A stretch of 64,000 nt of DNA, from contig CM057837.1 of the NCBI GenBank assembly GCA_030068075.1, forward strand, positions 27,019,089 to 27,083,088, read 5' to 3'. Positions 21,558 to 32,160 of the stretch are shown here, piece by piece (within the stretch, counting starts at the first letter, position 1; each line of letters starts with the position of its first letter). The DNA comes from Paguma larvata (lineage: Eukaryota > Chordata > Mammalia > Carnivora > Viverridae). The notes below the pieces were generated by a model. It searched no databases. It was given only the letters and a program-made list of their open reading frames with translations, and was not told where the DNA came from. A program made the position numbers and the translations under genes.

Positions 21558-23000
21558 CCGAGGGGAGTGGGGAGACCAGCCAGTGTCAGCATTCAGTCGT
21601 CTAGGCATCTGCAACTGACGAGGACATAGAAGGCTGTACAGAGCCCAGGGCCGGGGGACTGGGTTTAAGAATGATTTGTAAACGCAGGAGGAAAGGAGAG
21701 AGGGAACCGAGGAGAGAAAGGGCCCCGAAGAAAGTGGAGAGCGGCACCAATTAGATCTGCGACAGGTCGCCTTTATCCCCTGGCCGGAAGCAGCCCAGCA
21801 AGTGAGGAGTGACAAGAAGCCCCTGAGAGGTGCTCACTTCTTCAAAGGGAAAATGCAATTTGTAAACAATCGGCATCTTAACCAGCTGTAAACAGCCAGC
21901 CCTGACTGCCAGCCGATTTACTGATGCTTGAGTGACTAAAATTCACAATGTTTTTCCAACCCGGCTTCTTTCATTTGTGGCCTGGTATTCATTAGGACAG
22001 CAGCTCCCCCCCACTCCCCGCCCCGCCTCGCTCCCCCCCCCCCAGGACTGCTTCCCCGTGAGGCTTCTCACCCTGGAGCCAGGGTCCAAGCACTTTTGCG
22101 TTGTCATGGGTGGGTGCGTGCCCAGAGCTTCTCCTCACCCCGGCTGGCCTTGACGTTCGTAGGCTAGGCTCTGTTTGTTTTGTTTTAAAATTCTAGCGTT
22201 TCAAAAATCACCCACCATTTATCACTCATCTGAGATGAGCAACTGTAGGTCGATGCTGGGTGTTTTCCTCCAAACTCCTCCCCCCAGCCCCTCCCCCTCT
22301 GGCAGCAGCTCCTCCCCTCGGGGGAAATCAAGAAAAACAAGATTCTACTTGTCCAGGCCTTCGGAGACTCCTCGGAATTGCTGGAATCGTCACAATAAGT
22401 GGTAGTAATGGAACCATATACGGGACGTAAATACAAACTGCTCGCTGGAGTGGCAGAAAATAATGAAGTAATTAGGTGAACTATTAGCAGCACCTGTGAC
22501 TGATTGGGACAAGCGCATTTTCTGGCTTTATTCTATTATTACTTGTCAGGAACAATAGGCAGATTCTGAAGTTGCGTCACTTCTGGCCCTGCACCCGGCT
22601 TCTCTCTCCCAAGGGCCCGCCACTCACCCCAAGGTGCGAGCCCAGGGTGGGGGAGCGCCCCGCCCAGCCGTGCAAACCCACAGTGGGGAAAGGAGAGTCT
22701 TGCTTCCGAGCCCATTAGGGTTAATGCCACTTTAATTAGCCATTGATGTGACGCCTAACTGGTGTTATTTAACTCGCTGTTTCTAGACCGTTCCTGCAGA
22801 CAGACCCGAACCGGCTCCGAGATGGTCAGGGAACGGAGACACTCTCAACAAGTCACTGCTGATTCTAAACGGCAATGGCCACTCAAATGCCCCCCCCCCC
22901 TCCGTAGTCTTGTACCTGGAAGACTGCCCTTCCTCCTAGTTGGGATTTCTGCCCAGAAGTGCCCATCTACCAGTAATAATAATAATTTGACGGCGATAAG
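21558..23000. other. Non-repetitive block
   Basis: Contains C-rich runs at about 22,005-22,045 and 22,275-22,320 and otherwise unique DNA. The section 22,330-22,560 is AT-balanced with an AGTAATTAGGTGAACTATTA element. No gene recognised. Confidence 0.35.
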
Positions 23001-23014
23001 AAGAGTTAACATTT

Positions 23015-23202
23015 GCCGTGCCTGGCTGGCTCAGTTAAGCGTCCGACTTCAGTTTGGGTCACGGTCTCATGGCTCATGAGTTTTGAGCCCTGCGCTGGGC
23101 TCTGTGTTAACAGCTCAGAGCCTGGAGCCCGCTTCGGATTCATGCTTTGTCTCTCTCTCCTTCGAAATAAATAAACATTAAAAAGTTAAAAAAAAAATAA
23201 GA
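23015..23202 (+). mobile_element. Feliform tRNA-derived SINE
   Basis: CCTGGCTGGCTCAGTTAAGC head (first bases altered), ACTTCAGTTTGGGTCACGG, GCTCTGTGTTAACAGCTCAG and AAATAAATAAACATTAAAAA tail. Flanked by the 14-base duplication AAGAGTTAACATTT at 23001-23014 and 23203-23216. Confidence 0.94.
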
Positions 23203-23400
23203 AAGAGTTAACATTTATAGTGTTACTATGCACCAGGCCTCTTTGAACATTGTATATATACCTACTTCTTTACTCCTCACAACGACCCAGTGAGATCCTG
23301 TTAACTCCCTCATTTTACAGATGAGGAAACTGAGGCGCAGGGAAGTTAAGAGACTCATCCCAGATGACAGGACCGAGACTGGGAGTTTGGTGGCAAAGTC
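23203..23400 (-). mobile_element. MIR SINE, antisense
   Basis: CTCCTCACAACGACCCAGTG, CATTTTACAGATGAGGAAAC, TGAGGCGCAGGGAAGTTAAG, AGACTCATCCCAGATGACAG follow the antisense MIR consensus well. The SINE at 23,015 inserted into the left edge of this older element. Confidence 0.85.
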
Positions 23401-23904
23401 CACTTAATTTTGGGTCCACTGCTGTTACTCGGGGGATTCCTTAAGGGACTGTGGACCAAGGGATACCCACAATGTGTCTGGCACAGGCTGGGCTCCAAGG
23501 AGAGGGAGGGGGAGTGGGGAAAGGGTCTTGCTAAAAAACAAGGCAAGAAAGCAGTTTCTCCCAGACTTGCCAACAACCCTGGGAGAATCCACCGCCTTCC
23601 GGCAGCGGGGAAGGTAGGCCTCCAGGTACAACCTATCACGCGTGGCGAGGCACGCATCAGCCTTCCCATCATCAGCCAGAGAAACGGGGGATGTTTGCAG
23701 GATAAATCCCTTCTCCGAGAGCCACAGCTGCACTCACCTTCTCCTGGGCTTCCTGCCACCCAGAAGCTCTCGGGGTCCACAAAATTTGACTGACTTGTTA
23801 TCTTAAGGATTTGATTTTTAAACCAGTTGAGTTCGCTGGATGGCTTAGCCAGGTGATTTGGTTTAGGAGGAGTCACTCGCCCCCACCTTCCGTTCGCCTT
23901 TTGT
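23401..23904. other. Non-repetitive block
   Basis: No recognised transposon. Overlapping frames of 218 (minus) and 127 (plus) residues occupy the same DNA; neither shows a protein family signature. Confidence 0.35.
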
Positions 23905-24085
23905 GGCCCAAGGAAGTTGAGCTGTGGACCTTGCTGGATGACCCCGGGCAAGTTATCCAACCTCCTTGGATCCCAACTTGCCGATCTGTAAAATGGGAAT
24001 GGTGACTTCATCTTCCGCGTAGGCCGTGAGGGCTGAGCGAGTTCACAAACATTAATCGGCGATTCCTGTTATCACACGCAAAGGC
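23905..24085 (+). mobile_element. MIR SINE, sense
   Basis: GACCCCGGGCAAGTTATCCA, ACCTCCTTGGATCCC, GATCTGTAAAATGGGAATGG and GTGAGGGCTGAGCGAGTTCA match the MIR core in order. Confidence 0.75.
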
Positions 24086-24540
24086 AGACTGACCGCGAAG
24101 CAAAACAAGTCTCACCTTTGGGCCCCTCATCTTGCACATTCCTTCCCACACAGCATCGTATTTCGTATTCGGCATTTTGTCTATTTTTCTTAAAGAGGAT
24201 CCCAGACTGTATAAGCTTCAAGCCCCTCAAAACCCGGATCTGCCCTGTGATTATCTAGAAAAAAAAAAAGAAAGCATTTGGTTTGGAAAGCTGCTGCAGC
24301 CCGGCCTTGCTCGAAAATGCAAAGCTGCTCTGGTTTGGACATGAAGACACAGGCAAAGGACCCTCCTTTGTGGACAGGGACATACACTTCTTTCTAAGGC
24401 CAGGACCCGCAGGGAGATGCTAGGCTCAATACAGAGTAGCCGACCCTGGCCCGGTTTGTCAGGGACGGTACCAGTTTTCACACCTACAGCACCGAGTCCC
24501 AGAAATCCCCCCTCGGTTCTGGGTGAATTGGGATGCTCGG
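24086..24540. other. Non-repetitive approach to the CpG-rich segment
   Basis: Single-copy sequence whose GC content rises toward 24.5 kb. No TATA box or exon could be justified. Confidence 0.35.
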
Positions 24541-24960
24541 TCCCCTTACTTGTGGAGGACAGCGTATCGCTGTCATTCCCCCCAGGGTGCCCGGGCGGCT
24601 GAGCGCCTGGCAGGTGCCCCGTAGCCGTCTGGGGAAAGTGGTGCGGAAACCAGCTACGGCACCTGACGGGCTCGGGGAGAAAAAGAGTGCAAGGTGACCC
24701 GGGGCGGCCATCCAGCGTGAAAAACCAGTCGGATCGGGACACGGGGAGAGGGTCGTGGCATGTGACGAGTCCCCAGGCCTCGGGTAGCTTCTGGTCGCTT
24801 CCGTGTACCTGGTGACGGACAGCCGTTCTTCCCCACCCCTTCGTTTTCTCAGCTCGGAGTCGCTGCCCGGGTCCGGGCACACCTGTGAACACAGGCCGGG
24901 GCAGGCCGGGGGTGGACGGAGCCCCGGGCGGGTCTGCAGCCGCTCAGGCCCCGACTCCAC
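24541..24960. promoter_or_regulatory. CpG-island-like segment
   Basis: By hand count there are 36 CpG dinucleotides in these 420 bases, with a clear G+C majority, giving an observed/expected ratio of roughly 0.8. This passes usual island criteria, whereas typical mammalian intergenic DNA is strongly CpG-depleted. It is not inside a recognised transposon. It could be an unannotated promoter (for example of a long non-coding RNA) or an orphan island. The 213-residue minus frame across it is explained by GC richness. Confidence 0.6.
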
Positions 24961-27117
24961 ATGCTGTGTAGACTCCAATTACCCGAGGACTCAGAGATCA
25001 AACAGCCCAACTGTGCTCCACAATGAAAGAGGAGGTCTTAATTTTCCTCCGCGCTACGCCCTCCAGCCAGACCGTGCCAGACAATGCATCGCATTGATGT
25101 CCTCCTGAGCCCCGAACCTTCCTGGAATTGTCTCCGGCCGTCCCGGCAACATCGCCACAAAGTGGGCAGGGGAGAGAGCCAGGTATTTTAAAGACTGGCG
25201 TGCTTCTCGCTGGACTGCCGAGGACTTCGTGGCCACCCCAGATGGCTTTCGCCACACGCTCCTACCTGGCCACGGACAGAGAATGTTCAAATTCTTATTT
25301 ATTTTTATTCTCGGATATATTTAGAGGTGTCGTGTTGGCATGTGAGGAAAACTGTGTGCATCAGCCCTCAGCTGAGCTGCGGCATAAACCCAGGAGACCC
25401 GGGAGAAAACAGGGAAGCCGGCAAAACACCGAAGACCAGAGACTGGAATTTTGCAAATTTTATTTTTCTGCTCCCTCATAACACAGTTAGGATTTACAGT
25501 GAGGGACGGCAGAGCCCAAAATTAGTCTGATTTCCTTTTAAGTGATAATACCGGTTATTAGGCAAATATTCCAGAAAATGCAAATCACGTCGAACATTTA
25601 AGATGAAGGAAAACAGAAAGGTTTGGGGGAAAAATTCTTTGTAGACATCTCAATAGGTGGGCAGCAACAGAGACCTAAGCCCACAGATCTGATTTGTTTT
25701 TACACATCGGGATCTTTTCCTGATACTTCTAGCTTTCAGACAATGGATTTTTAATTAAAGATAGTGAACTAAAGCAGCGAGCCGTTTCAGGATTTTTTTG
25801 ATTGGTGACTTCACGTGTGTAAAGTCAGGGTTTTCAGGTTGCTGCTTGTTCACAGCCTTTTCTAAAAAGAAATGATATGTGCCTTACATCAATCAACATT
25901 TCCCTTAAAATAAATAGCCCCTTGGCAAAGAAAGTGAAAAATAAATGTTCAAGATGTAGCTGAGGCTTTACCACAACGTGGAGGTCAGGATGGTAGTTCA
26001 AAAGGCAAATGCAAGTATCTTTTAGGCTGAGCCTCGTATACTGAAAGCACGTATCCGTAGTGGAAACTGACCTTAACACGCAGGGGGAATGATCTTGTCG
26101 TGTTGTTGGATTTGGAACTGATAGGCTAAATCATTTTGTGTTTGATAGTTTAAAAGGCAGTTCACGTTACTATAAAAGGAGCATTTTTCAAGCACTGTAA
26201 ACTTGCTAAGGTAGAAAACTAGACAGAAGCAAAATTACTTGGTCTGGGAGATTCCTATACACTCTGTCTTAATTTTACTCTCAAATATCCAATGCTCTTC
26301 CGACTGTTCCCCATACACATACACTGCTTACTTAGTGATTTTTTTTTTTTTTTGCAACATTTACACCTACATGACTTATTGTCTCACTCTGACTTGTCTT
26401 GAGGACATTTAACGTGGATCTACTGGAAGGAGAACTCAGAGTGTTCGCCCTACTTTGGACTAGTTGGCAATGTGAACTGAAAGCGGAGACATTTGTTTCC
26501 CACTACTAATTTTGGATTTCTTAACTCTTTCACTGTAATCGACCTAAATTAGACGGTCGAGCAGCAGCTTGTTGGTAATTGTGAAATGTGACTTTGCAAC
26601 CTAGTGCAAAACGTCGCGATTAGGCGCATGCGTAAGAATTAAGATGTCTTCCGAAGTGGCACCAAACGCTGGGGATGGGGGAAATTCGAAGCCTGCCACA
26701 GGCTCCCCCCGGTGCAAATTCGGCAGTGGTAAAAGCAAGTCCTGGGGGTGGTAGAAGTCATGGCCAGACCACGGATTTCCGGACGCAGTGAAAGTTCCTG
26801 CGAGAAAAAGGTAGCGGGAAATATGCTACTTACCTTGCTTTATCCCACGTTTGTTGCAGGCAAAGTTTTCTCCAGTTGCTTTCCACTTTGGCTTGTCAGG
26901 ATCCTGAAAGAAAGTTTCCCCCGCTGGTTACTTCTTAGTTGTTCCCAAGGACACAGAGATTTTGGAAGATAATTTGGCAAGCTTTCTTCAGTGTGTTTCC
27001 TCTCAGTTGAAAGCCTTAGAGATGGACCGACGTTCGGCCGACAGACGCTGAATTTAGAGCTCACAAGCTTGCTCCAAAAAAGCCTTGCCTGTGGAATGAG
27101 CACAGTTTCACATATCG
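24961..27117. other. Repeat-free block after the CpG-rich segment
   Basis: No recognised transposon over about 2 kb. AT-rich portions such as 25,440-25,620 and 26,480-26,640 have a look compatible with conserved non-coding DNA. A T run lies at 26,340-26,353. Confidence 0.35.
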
Positions 27118-27130
27118 CCACTAGATGGCG
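27118..27130 (+). promoter_or_regulatory. CTCF core motif
   Basis: CCACTAGATGGCG matches the vertebrate CTCF core CCASYAGRKGGCR at every position. It sits in repeat-free DNA. CTCF sites organise chromatin loops and insulate enhancers; the motif orientation is plus. Motif identity is direct observation, binding is inference. Confidence 0.6.
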
Positions 27131-29309
27131 TATGACAACCATTTGTATCAGCCACACTCTGGCTTCCCATCTGTCAATAGCTCACCAATGTGTCCTAAAA
27201 CAATTCCTCCAAGACAACGCCACTTATTATGGATTATTATGATCACTTCAATCTTTATACAGAAATTTAAGTGGTTCTGACTTATGGTTTGGAAGTAGGG
27301 GAGATCCTCACCGGAAGAGAACACACCAGAAAGCAACACCGTTGTATTTGCTATGCATCGACGTTCACAAACATTGGCACTTACAGCTGAATTAAGACAT
27401 AGATGTTAAGCGTCGGGGTGTATCCTACCCTTTTATCTACTAATGTTTTAACACACATGTGTTAAATGTCTATCGTATGCAACATGTGACCTGCGCTTCT
27501 GAAATGTTGAGAGAACATTTAATCACTAGAAATTTGTACAAGGGTCGGCAAAGAAAGGTGCCCATTCCATGTTGTACGGTTGAGCCATTGATATAATGTT
27601 AAAGAGATATATATGCCACAATGTCAGCAGCTCCCTTTCTTGACGTTGGAGAAATCTGAATGTCAGGAACAGGAAAAAAAAAAAAAAACCCATACGAAAT
27701 GCTTTGTAAATTCACTTCCTCCTTCTAGCAAAACATAATCCCCCTCGCCTTAATAAATTGTAAACTCCCATAAAGAAAATACATTAATAAAATTTACAGG
27801 CTCTATGGTGGAGTCGGTTTTCTCTTTTGTGTCTTTTGTCACCACGTAGAGGAATAAGACATTTCAAGGCATAATTTTTTTTTTTTTGGTCTGTTTGCTG
27901 ATGAGCTTTAACAATAATACTGGCTTTACCACAAAGGGTTCAGGAGGACGTGGGACTCCTTCAGAAGTTCGCTCCACACCTGTGGCGATAAGCAAGGAAC
28001 CCCTAAGATCCTCTCCACCTTGAAGAAGCGATGATTTTTTTAAAAAAATGAGCATTTGAATTTTTCCAGACCCTCTCACAATAGGTGTGATGTTGCTTCG
28101 AGGCCAGCCTCTAACCCAAAAGAAAAGAATGGTCTCATTTTAGAGTTACTGGCTGTTTGTTTGAACTGAAGAATTAGTTGCATTTCAAAATAAAGACATG
28201 CCTAATGAAATGATTAAAACATACAGAGCATTAAATTATAAGCAGATGGGAGTTGCGGGGCGGGGGGGGGGCAGGGGTGAGTTTGCTGGAGAGCCGAGTT
28301 CAGGGAAGCTGACAGCTTTGGGTTTTTCTCAACAATACAGATGATGATTGTTTAAGCAACAGAAGATAAGAAAACAACTCCGAAAAGATAAATCTTTTTT
28401 TTTTTTGATCGACAATAACACCCAAGAAGAGCCAGAAAGTAAAGTCCGTGTGTGTTAGAAGCGTTCAAAGAGCCAGCCACTGTTGAAGGAAGGTGCGTAT
28501 TCACAGCGAGGCCTGAAAAAAGCAACCAGGAAATTCGCGGGTGTAACGGACCAGCGAGAGGTCTTAGGAGAACGAAGAGCATCAGACGGGCCCAGAATAA
28601 GTCACGGTTCAGGGTCTGAGTTCTTCCTAAGAAGTCAGACCTCTCCCCGGCTGTTGTCTGGTCCCAGTAATTCATGGAACGCCTTCTCTTCCCCCTCCCC
28701 CGGAAATTTATCATTGTAAATGCTGCTTGTATAGTTAAAAGATACTAGTTTGATGAGCTGGAGTTTAGAACGGCTAAGAAAGAAGTTTGGCGAATCGAAG
28801 CAGTTCATAGACTGTGCAAATCGTCTGTGAAGTGGCACTTTATGGTTCAGCCGAATCCATGAGAGTTTTATCTTGAATTTCTATCAGGCTGCATTCAGCA
28901 GTGGCTGGTTCCCTGGAAACGGGCATTAAAAAAAAAAAAATCGGTGTTGTGTCTCTATCTTTCCTGGCTATACAATGGCGGTTTCGACCCATTCGAGCCG
29001 CCCAGCCAGACAGTAGCACTGATTGTCTTCGGCTGTGAGTTAATGGATGTAGGTCTAGAGATAAAGGAAATAAACCCTCTAAGATTTTGTCTAATTTTTA
29101 AAAGGCATCTCACCTTCCTAAGTTGTGTGTCTTCTTTGTCCTGGATGTCTGCAGGGGAGAGGACAGCACCGCCGAGGCGACCGTGGCTTTCACCCAGGGC
29201 CACGGCCAGGCTCACAGTGGGGGCTCGGGTCATTTTCGGCACTGAAATCAGCTCTTGTTTTAATCACAGAAAAAAGCACCCTGAAGATGAGTGCGGTGTG
29301 CGCCCTGTG
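27131..29309. other. Repeat-poor block
   Basis: No recognised transposon. Homopolymers at 27,674-27,687 (A), 27,879-27,888 (T), 28,258-28,270 (G-rich), 28,396-28,406 (T) and 28,927-28,940 (A). Frames are short and without signature. Confidence 0.35.
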
Positions 29310-29343
29310 CGCGCGCGTGCGCACACACACACACACACACTCA

Positions 29344-29382
<39 letters not shown>
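29310..29382 (+). repeat. Compound (GC)n-(CA)n-(CT)n microsatellite
   Basis: Alternating GCGCGCGTGCGCACACAC runs into CA repeats and then about 17 CT units. The GC/CA part is alternating purine-pyrimidine (Z-DNA prone), while the CT part is polypyrimidine. It is highly likely to vary in length. The overlapping frames reading HTHTHT or SLSLSL are its translation artefacts. Confidence 0.97.
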
Positions 29383-30540
29383 GGGAGGAATCTGCTGTCC
29401 TAGTTCTGTTTCAGGTAAGACCTTGTCCCCCATCCACGCGAGCACGGTGTGCGTCCATGGCACTTTTATGTCCGGCCTCACGGCAGAGAGCACGGCTCTG
29501 AAAACAGACCGGATTCCAGGGGAGTCTTGTGTCTCCGGCACCGTCTGCTGACTCTGAGCAGGGCTGGAGCCTAAAGGTGGAGGTGCGAGCTATCAATTTC
29601 TCTCTGCCTCCTGCCTTATTAAAACTCTCCGCGCCACCTCTGCCAGGGGACAATGGCCTTGTGTTCAGGAGCTGAGGGAGGACATCTCCTTCCCAAATAA
29701 GTTGTTCCAGTTACTGGGAAGGGATGGGGTTCCGTGGAACGCTTAGCTGCACCCACCACTTTGCTCTGGGGAGGAACAGTGACATCCCTCCCCACATCCC
29801 CCCCCATCCCCGACCGCTGTAATATCTTACTCTTTTCTCTTTAATTTTTAAAGTTCTGTCGAATGTGTCTTATAGTACTTGGAAAGTAATAGACTATAAA
29901 TACATAAAGTTAACATTTATATATAAAAAAACACAAGGCTATCTACTGGGATTCTATCTATGAGATACACTTTTTCGGAACTTTGACACTCTTCCGTTCC
30001 TCTATGAGAAAATAACATTCTTGAGGAGCTTAATGCCTTTTACCTTTCTTAGCTACCGGCCAGGGAAGGGTGGGGGCCCACGAGCTGGGACGGGGGTGGG
30101 GACCTAGTTGGCAGCTTGGGGAGGAAGTGAGATGGTAGCCACCGGTGTGGGGACGGGTGTGGGGAGCGTTGTGTTCCTGGTAGGGACAGATGTGACGTCA
30201 GTCGCCTATCCATCCGTGGGCCCTGAGTACCTCTTCCTGGTCCCTCCAAGGTCCTACGGGAGCAAAGGGCTGAGACAGCACTTCTGCAGCCAGACTGCAG
30301 GAGCCCAAGTCCCGATTGGAGGCTCCAGCTCCATCCGTCAGGCACACCGCACGAAGACCTCGAATTATGCTCTCTAAAGGCTCCGTTGAGTGGTGCTCCC
30401 CCCTGTAGTCCTCTTCCTCCTCCCCACATCATCTTCACGGTCACAGCAGTCGTAGACGCTAACGTAGAGAGAGCTTTCCACGGTCAAGCTGCCTCTCTGA
30501 GCACTTCACACGCACCACGCCATGTAAGCCTTCTGGCCAC
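29383..30540. other. Non-repetitive block with G-rich tract
   Basis: Unique sequence rising in GC. At 30,066-30,175 many G runs of three to five occur (GGGTGGGGG, GGGGGTGGGGA, GGGGACGGGTGTGGGG), enough for G-quadruplex formation on the plus strand. A weak antisense MIR-like stretch may lie at about 30,430-30,550. Confidence 0.4.
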
Positions 30541-30935
30541 CATGTGCGGTAAGGGCCGTGTCCACCCAGGTCCTGGCAGCGCCGGCCCATACGAGCTCTG
30601 GGAAGGACAGTCACGGCCGGCATTCCGAATGATGTGCTTGCCTGGGAGCGGTCCTTTGAAAGAGATGGACCTACCGAAGACCGATTTATCAACACGAGTT
30701 CACTGAGCGCCCGAGCGATGTCCTTGCGGAAAGTGCTAGGCTGCTCACGCTGCAGGCCTCACTGCGCCGGGCGCGTGGCGTCGGGTTGGCTCAGTCTGTA
30801 GGGGATTCACAGACACAGGCGGGCGACCCCTTGCCCTGGAGACCTCGCCTTAGGAAGAAGGGGAGGAGACGCAGAGCGACGGACAAGCAGAGGGAGGAGG
30901 AGCGGAAGGTAAATGCCAAAGACGTACCCCCGCCC
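30541..30935. promoter_or_regulatory. Second CpG-island-like segment
   Basis: 29 CpG dinucleotides by hand count in 30541-30900 (360 bases), with G+C near 60 percent and observed/expected near 0.9. A dense core GCGCCGGGCGCGTGGCGTCG lies at about 30,764-30,783. It lies just downstream of the G-rich tract. It may be a promoter of an unannotated transcript; no exon is provable. Confidence 0.55.
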
Positions 30936-30944
30936 CCCCAGCTC

Positions 30945-31095
30945 CAAGCTGTGGTTCTGGGCCGGGAGCACCTGACGAGGGGGTTAAAGATGCTGATTTG
31001 CCGAGTCCGGAGTGGGCCGGGGAATTTGCCTTTTTACCAAGTTTCCAGGTGCTCCTGATGCCGGGGGTCCACGGACCTCACGCTGAGAAACAAAG
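30945..31095 (+). mobile_element. hAT-Charlie type (MER20-like) DNA transposon relic
   Basis: GTGGTTCTGGGCCGGGAGCA, CACCTGACGAGGGGGTTAAA, GATGCTGATTTGCC, GGGGAATTTGCC, CAAGTTTCCAGGTGCTCCTG, ATGCCGGGGGTCCACGGACC and ACGCTGAGAAAC parallel the MER20 family order, including the GATGC-GGTCC-GGACCACA-GAGAACCACTG end. Confidence 0.65.
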
Positions 31096-31900
31096 GCCCT
31101 GAGGAGACGTGTCCGAGTGGACCAGGGCTGTGTTGGGGCGTCAGTCTTACCAAAGGAGGCGGAGGTTTCGAGCGGGCCCCGACCTTTAGCACAGCTAAGA
31201 TCATGTATCTCAACTCCTCACCTTATAAAAGTGGGCTTGCTGTCCGTTGAAATGGGAGCCCCACATTTTCTGGGAACAAAAAGCATGGTTCTTGAGGACT
31301 GGGTGCCTGGAAGGGGCAGCAGAGACAAGACGAAGTCATGCCTCCTGCCTTGGGAGGTGATGCTGGGGCAGATGAGACGAGGCTCAGGTTGGCTCCGAGG
31401 TCCCCGGAGTGCATGTTGGGGCTCTGGCCCGCGCGGAGGGGGCTGGGGGGGGCGCCTCACTCAGCCCGTCCTCCAGCTGCCTGGATGGAAACAGCTGAAC
31501 TTCAAAAGGAGCCTGGGGTTTACCCAAGGGCAGCTGTGGATGTGTGGGTGGGTGGGGCACCCAAGGGAGCTGAGAGGAGGGCTGGAGAACAGGAAGGGAG
31601 AGGAAGGGAGAGAGATTCAGGGAGGAGGTGAGCAGCCTCGGGTTCGGGGCTTATTTATGAAGCAAGCGGGCACCCTTGGAAATGTCTGTGGTTTAATCAA
31701 CACGGAATTGGAAAATCATCTTGATAATCCCTGGAACATCCATGCAGAGAAATTGTTTTCATGAGAATTCCACCTGAAACCCTTTCTGGCACTTCTACTT
31801 TAAAGGTGTCCAGGAAACCATCCTGAGAGTTGAAGGCCAAGAATCTGAAGCATCCCTGTCACCCCCGGCAAACGCTTTGGTGAGCTGTTTTTTTAAAAAA
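31096..31900. other. GC-rich non-repetitive block
   Basis: No transposon recognised. A 215-residue plus frame (31117-31764) is G/W/R-rich without domains; an opposite-strand frame of 80 residues overlaps it. Both are taken as chance frames in GC-rich DNA. Confidence 0.35.
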
Positions 31901-31916
31901 TGCAGCAGCTCTAGAG

Positions 31917-32144
31917 GGGCGCCTGGGGGGGGGGCTCGGTCAGTTACGTGTCCCACTCTTGACTTTGGCTCAGGTCACGATCTCACAGTTTGCGGGTTCG
32001 AGCCCCGCATCCGGCTCTGCGCTGACAGGGTGGAGCCTGCTTGAGATTCTCTCTCTCTCTGCCCCTCCCCAACTTGCTCTCTCTCCCTCTCTCTCTCTCT
32101 CTCAAACATAAATAAATAAACATTTAAAAAAAATAAATAAAAGA
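31917..32144 (+). mobile_element. Feliform tRNA-derived SINE
   Basis: GGGCGCCTGGGGGGGGGGCT head, GGTTCGAGCCCCGCATCCGG B-box region, long CTCTCT run, AAATAAATAAACATTTAAAA tail. Duplicated target TGCAGCAGCT(C/T)TAGAG at 31901-31916 and 32145-32160 (one mismatch). Confidence 0.95.
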
Positions 32145-32160
32145 TGCAGCAGCTTTAGAG

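Noticed and set aside
23355..24011. 218-residue open frame, minus strand
   Set aside because: It overlaps two MIR elements, one at each end, and an opposite-strand frame; the composition is proline/serine-rich without motifs.
31117..31764. 215-residue open frame, plus strand
   Set aside because: Gly/Trp/Arg-rich translation of GC-rich DNA; no domain or conserved residue pattern.
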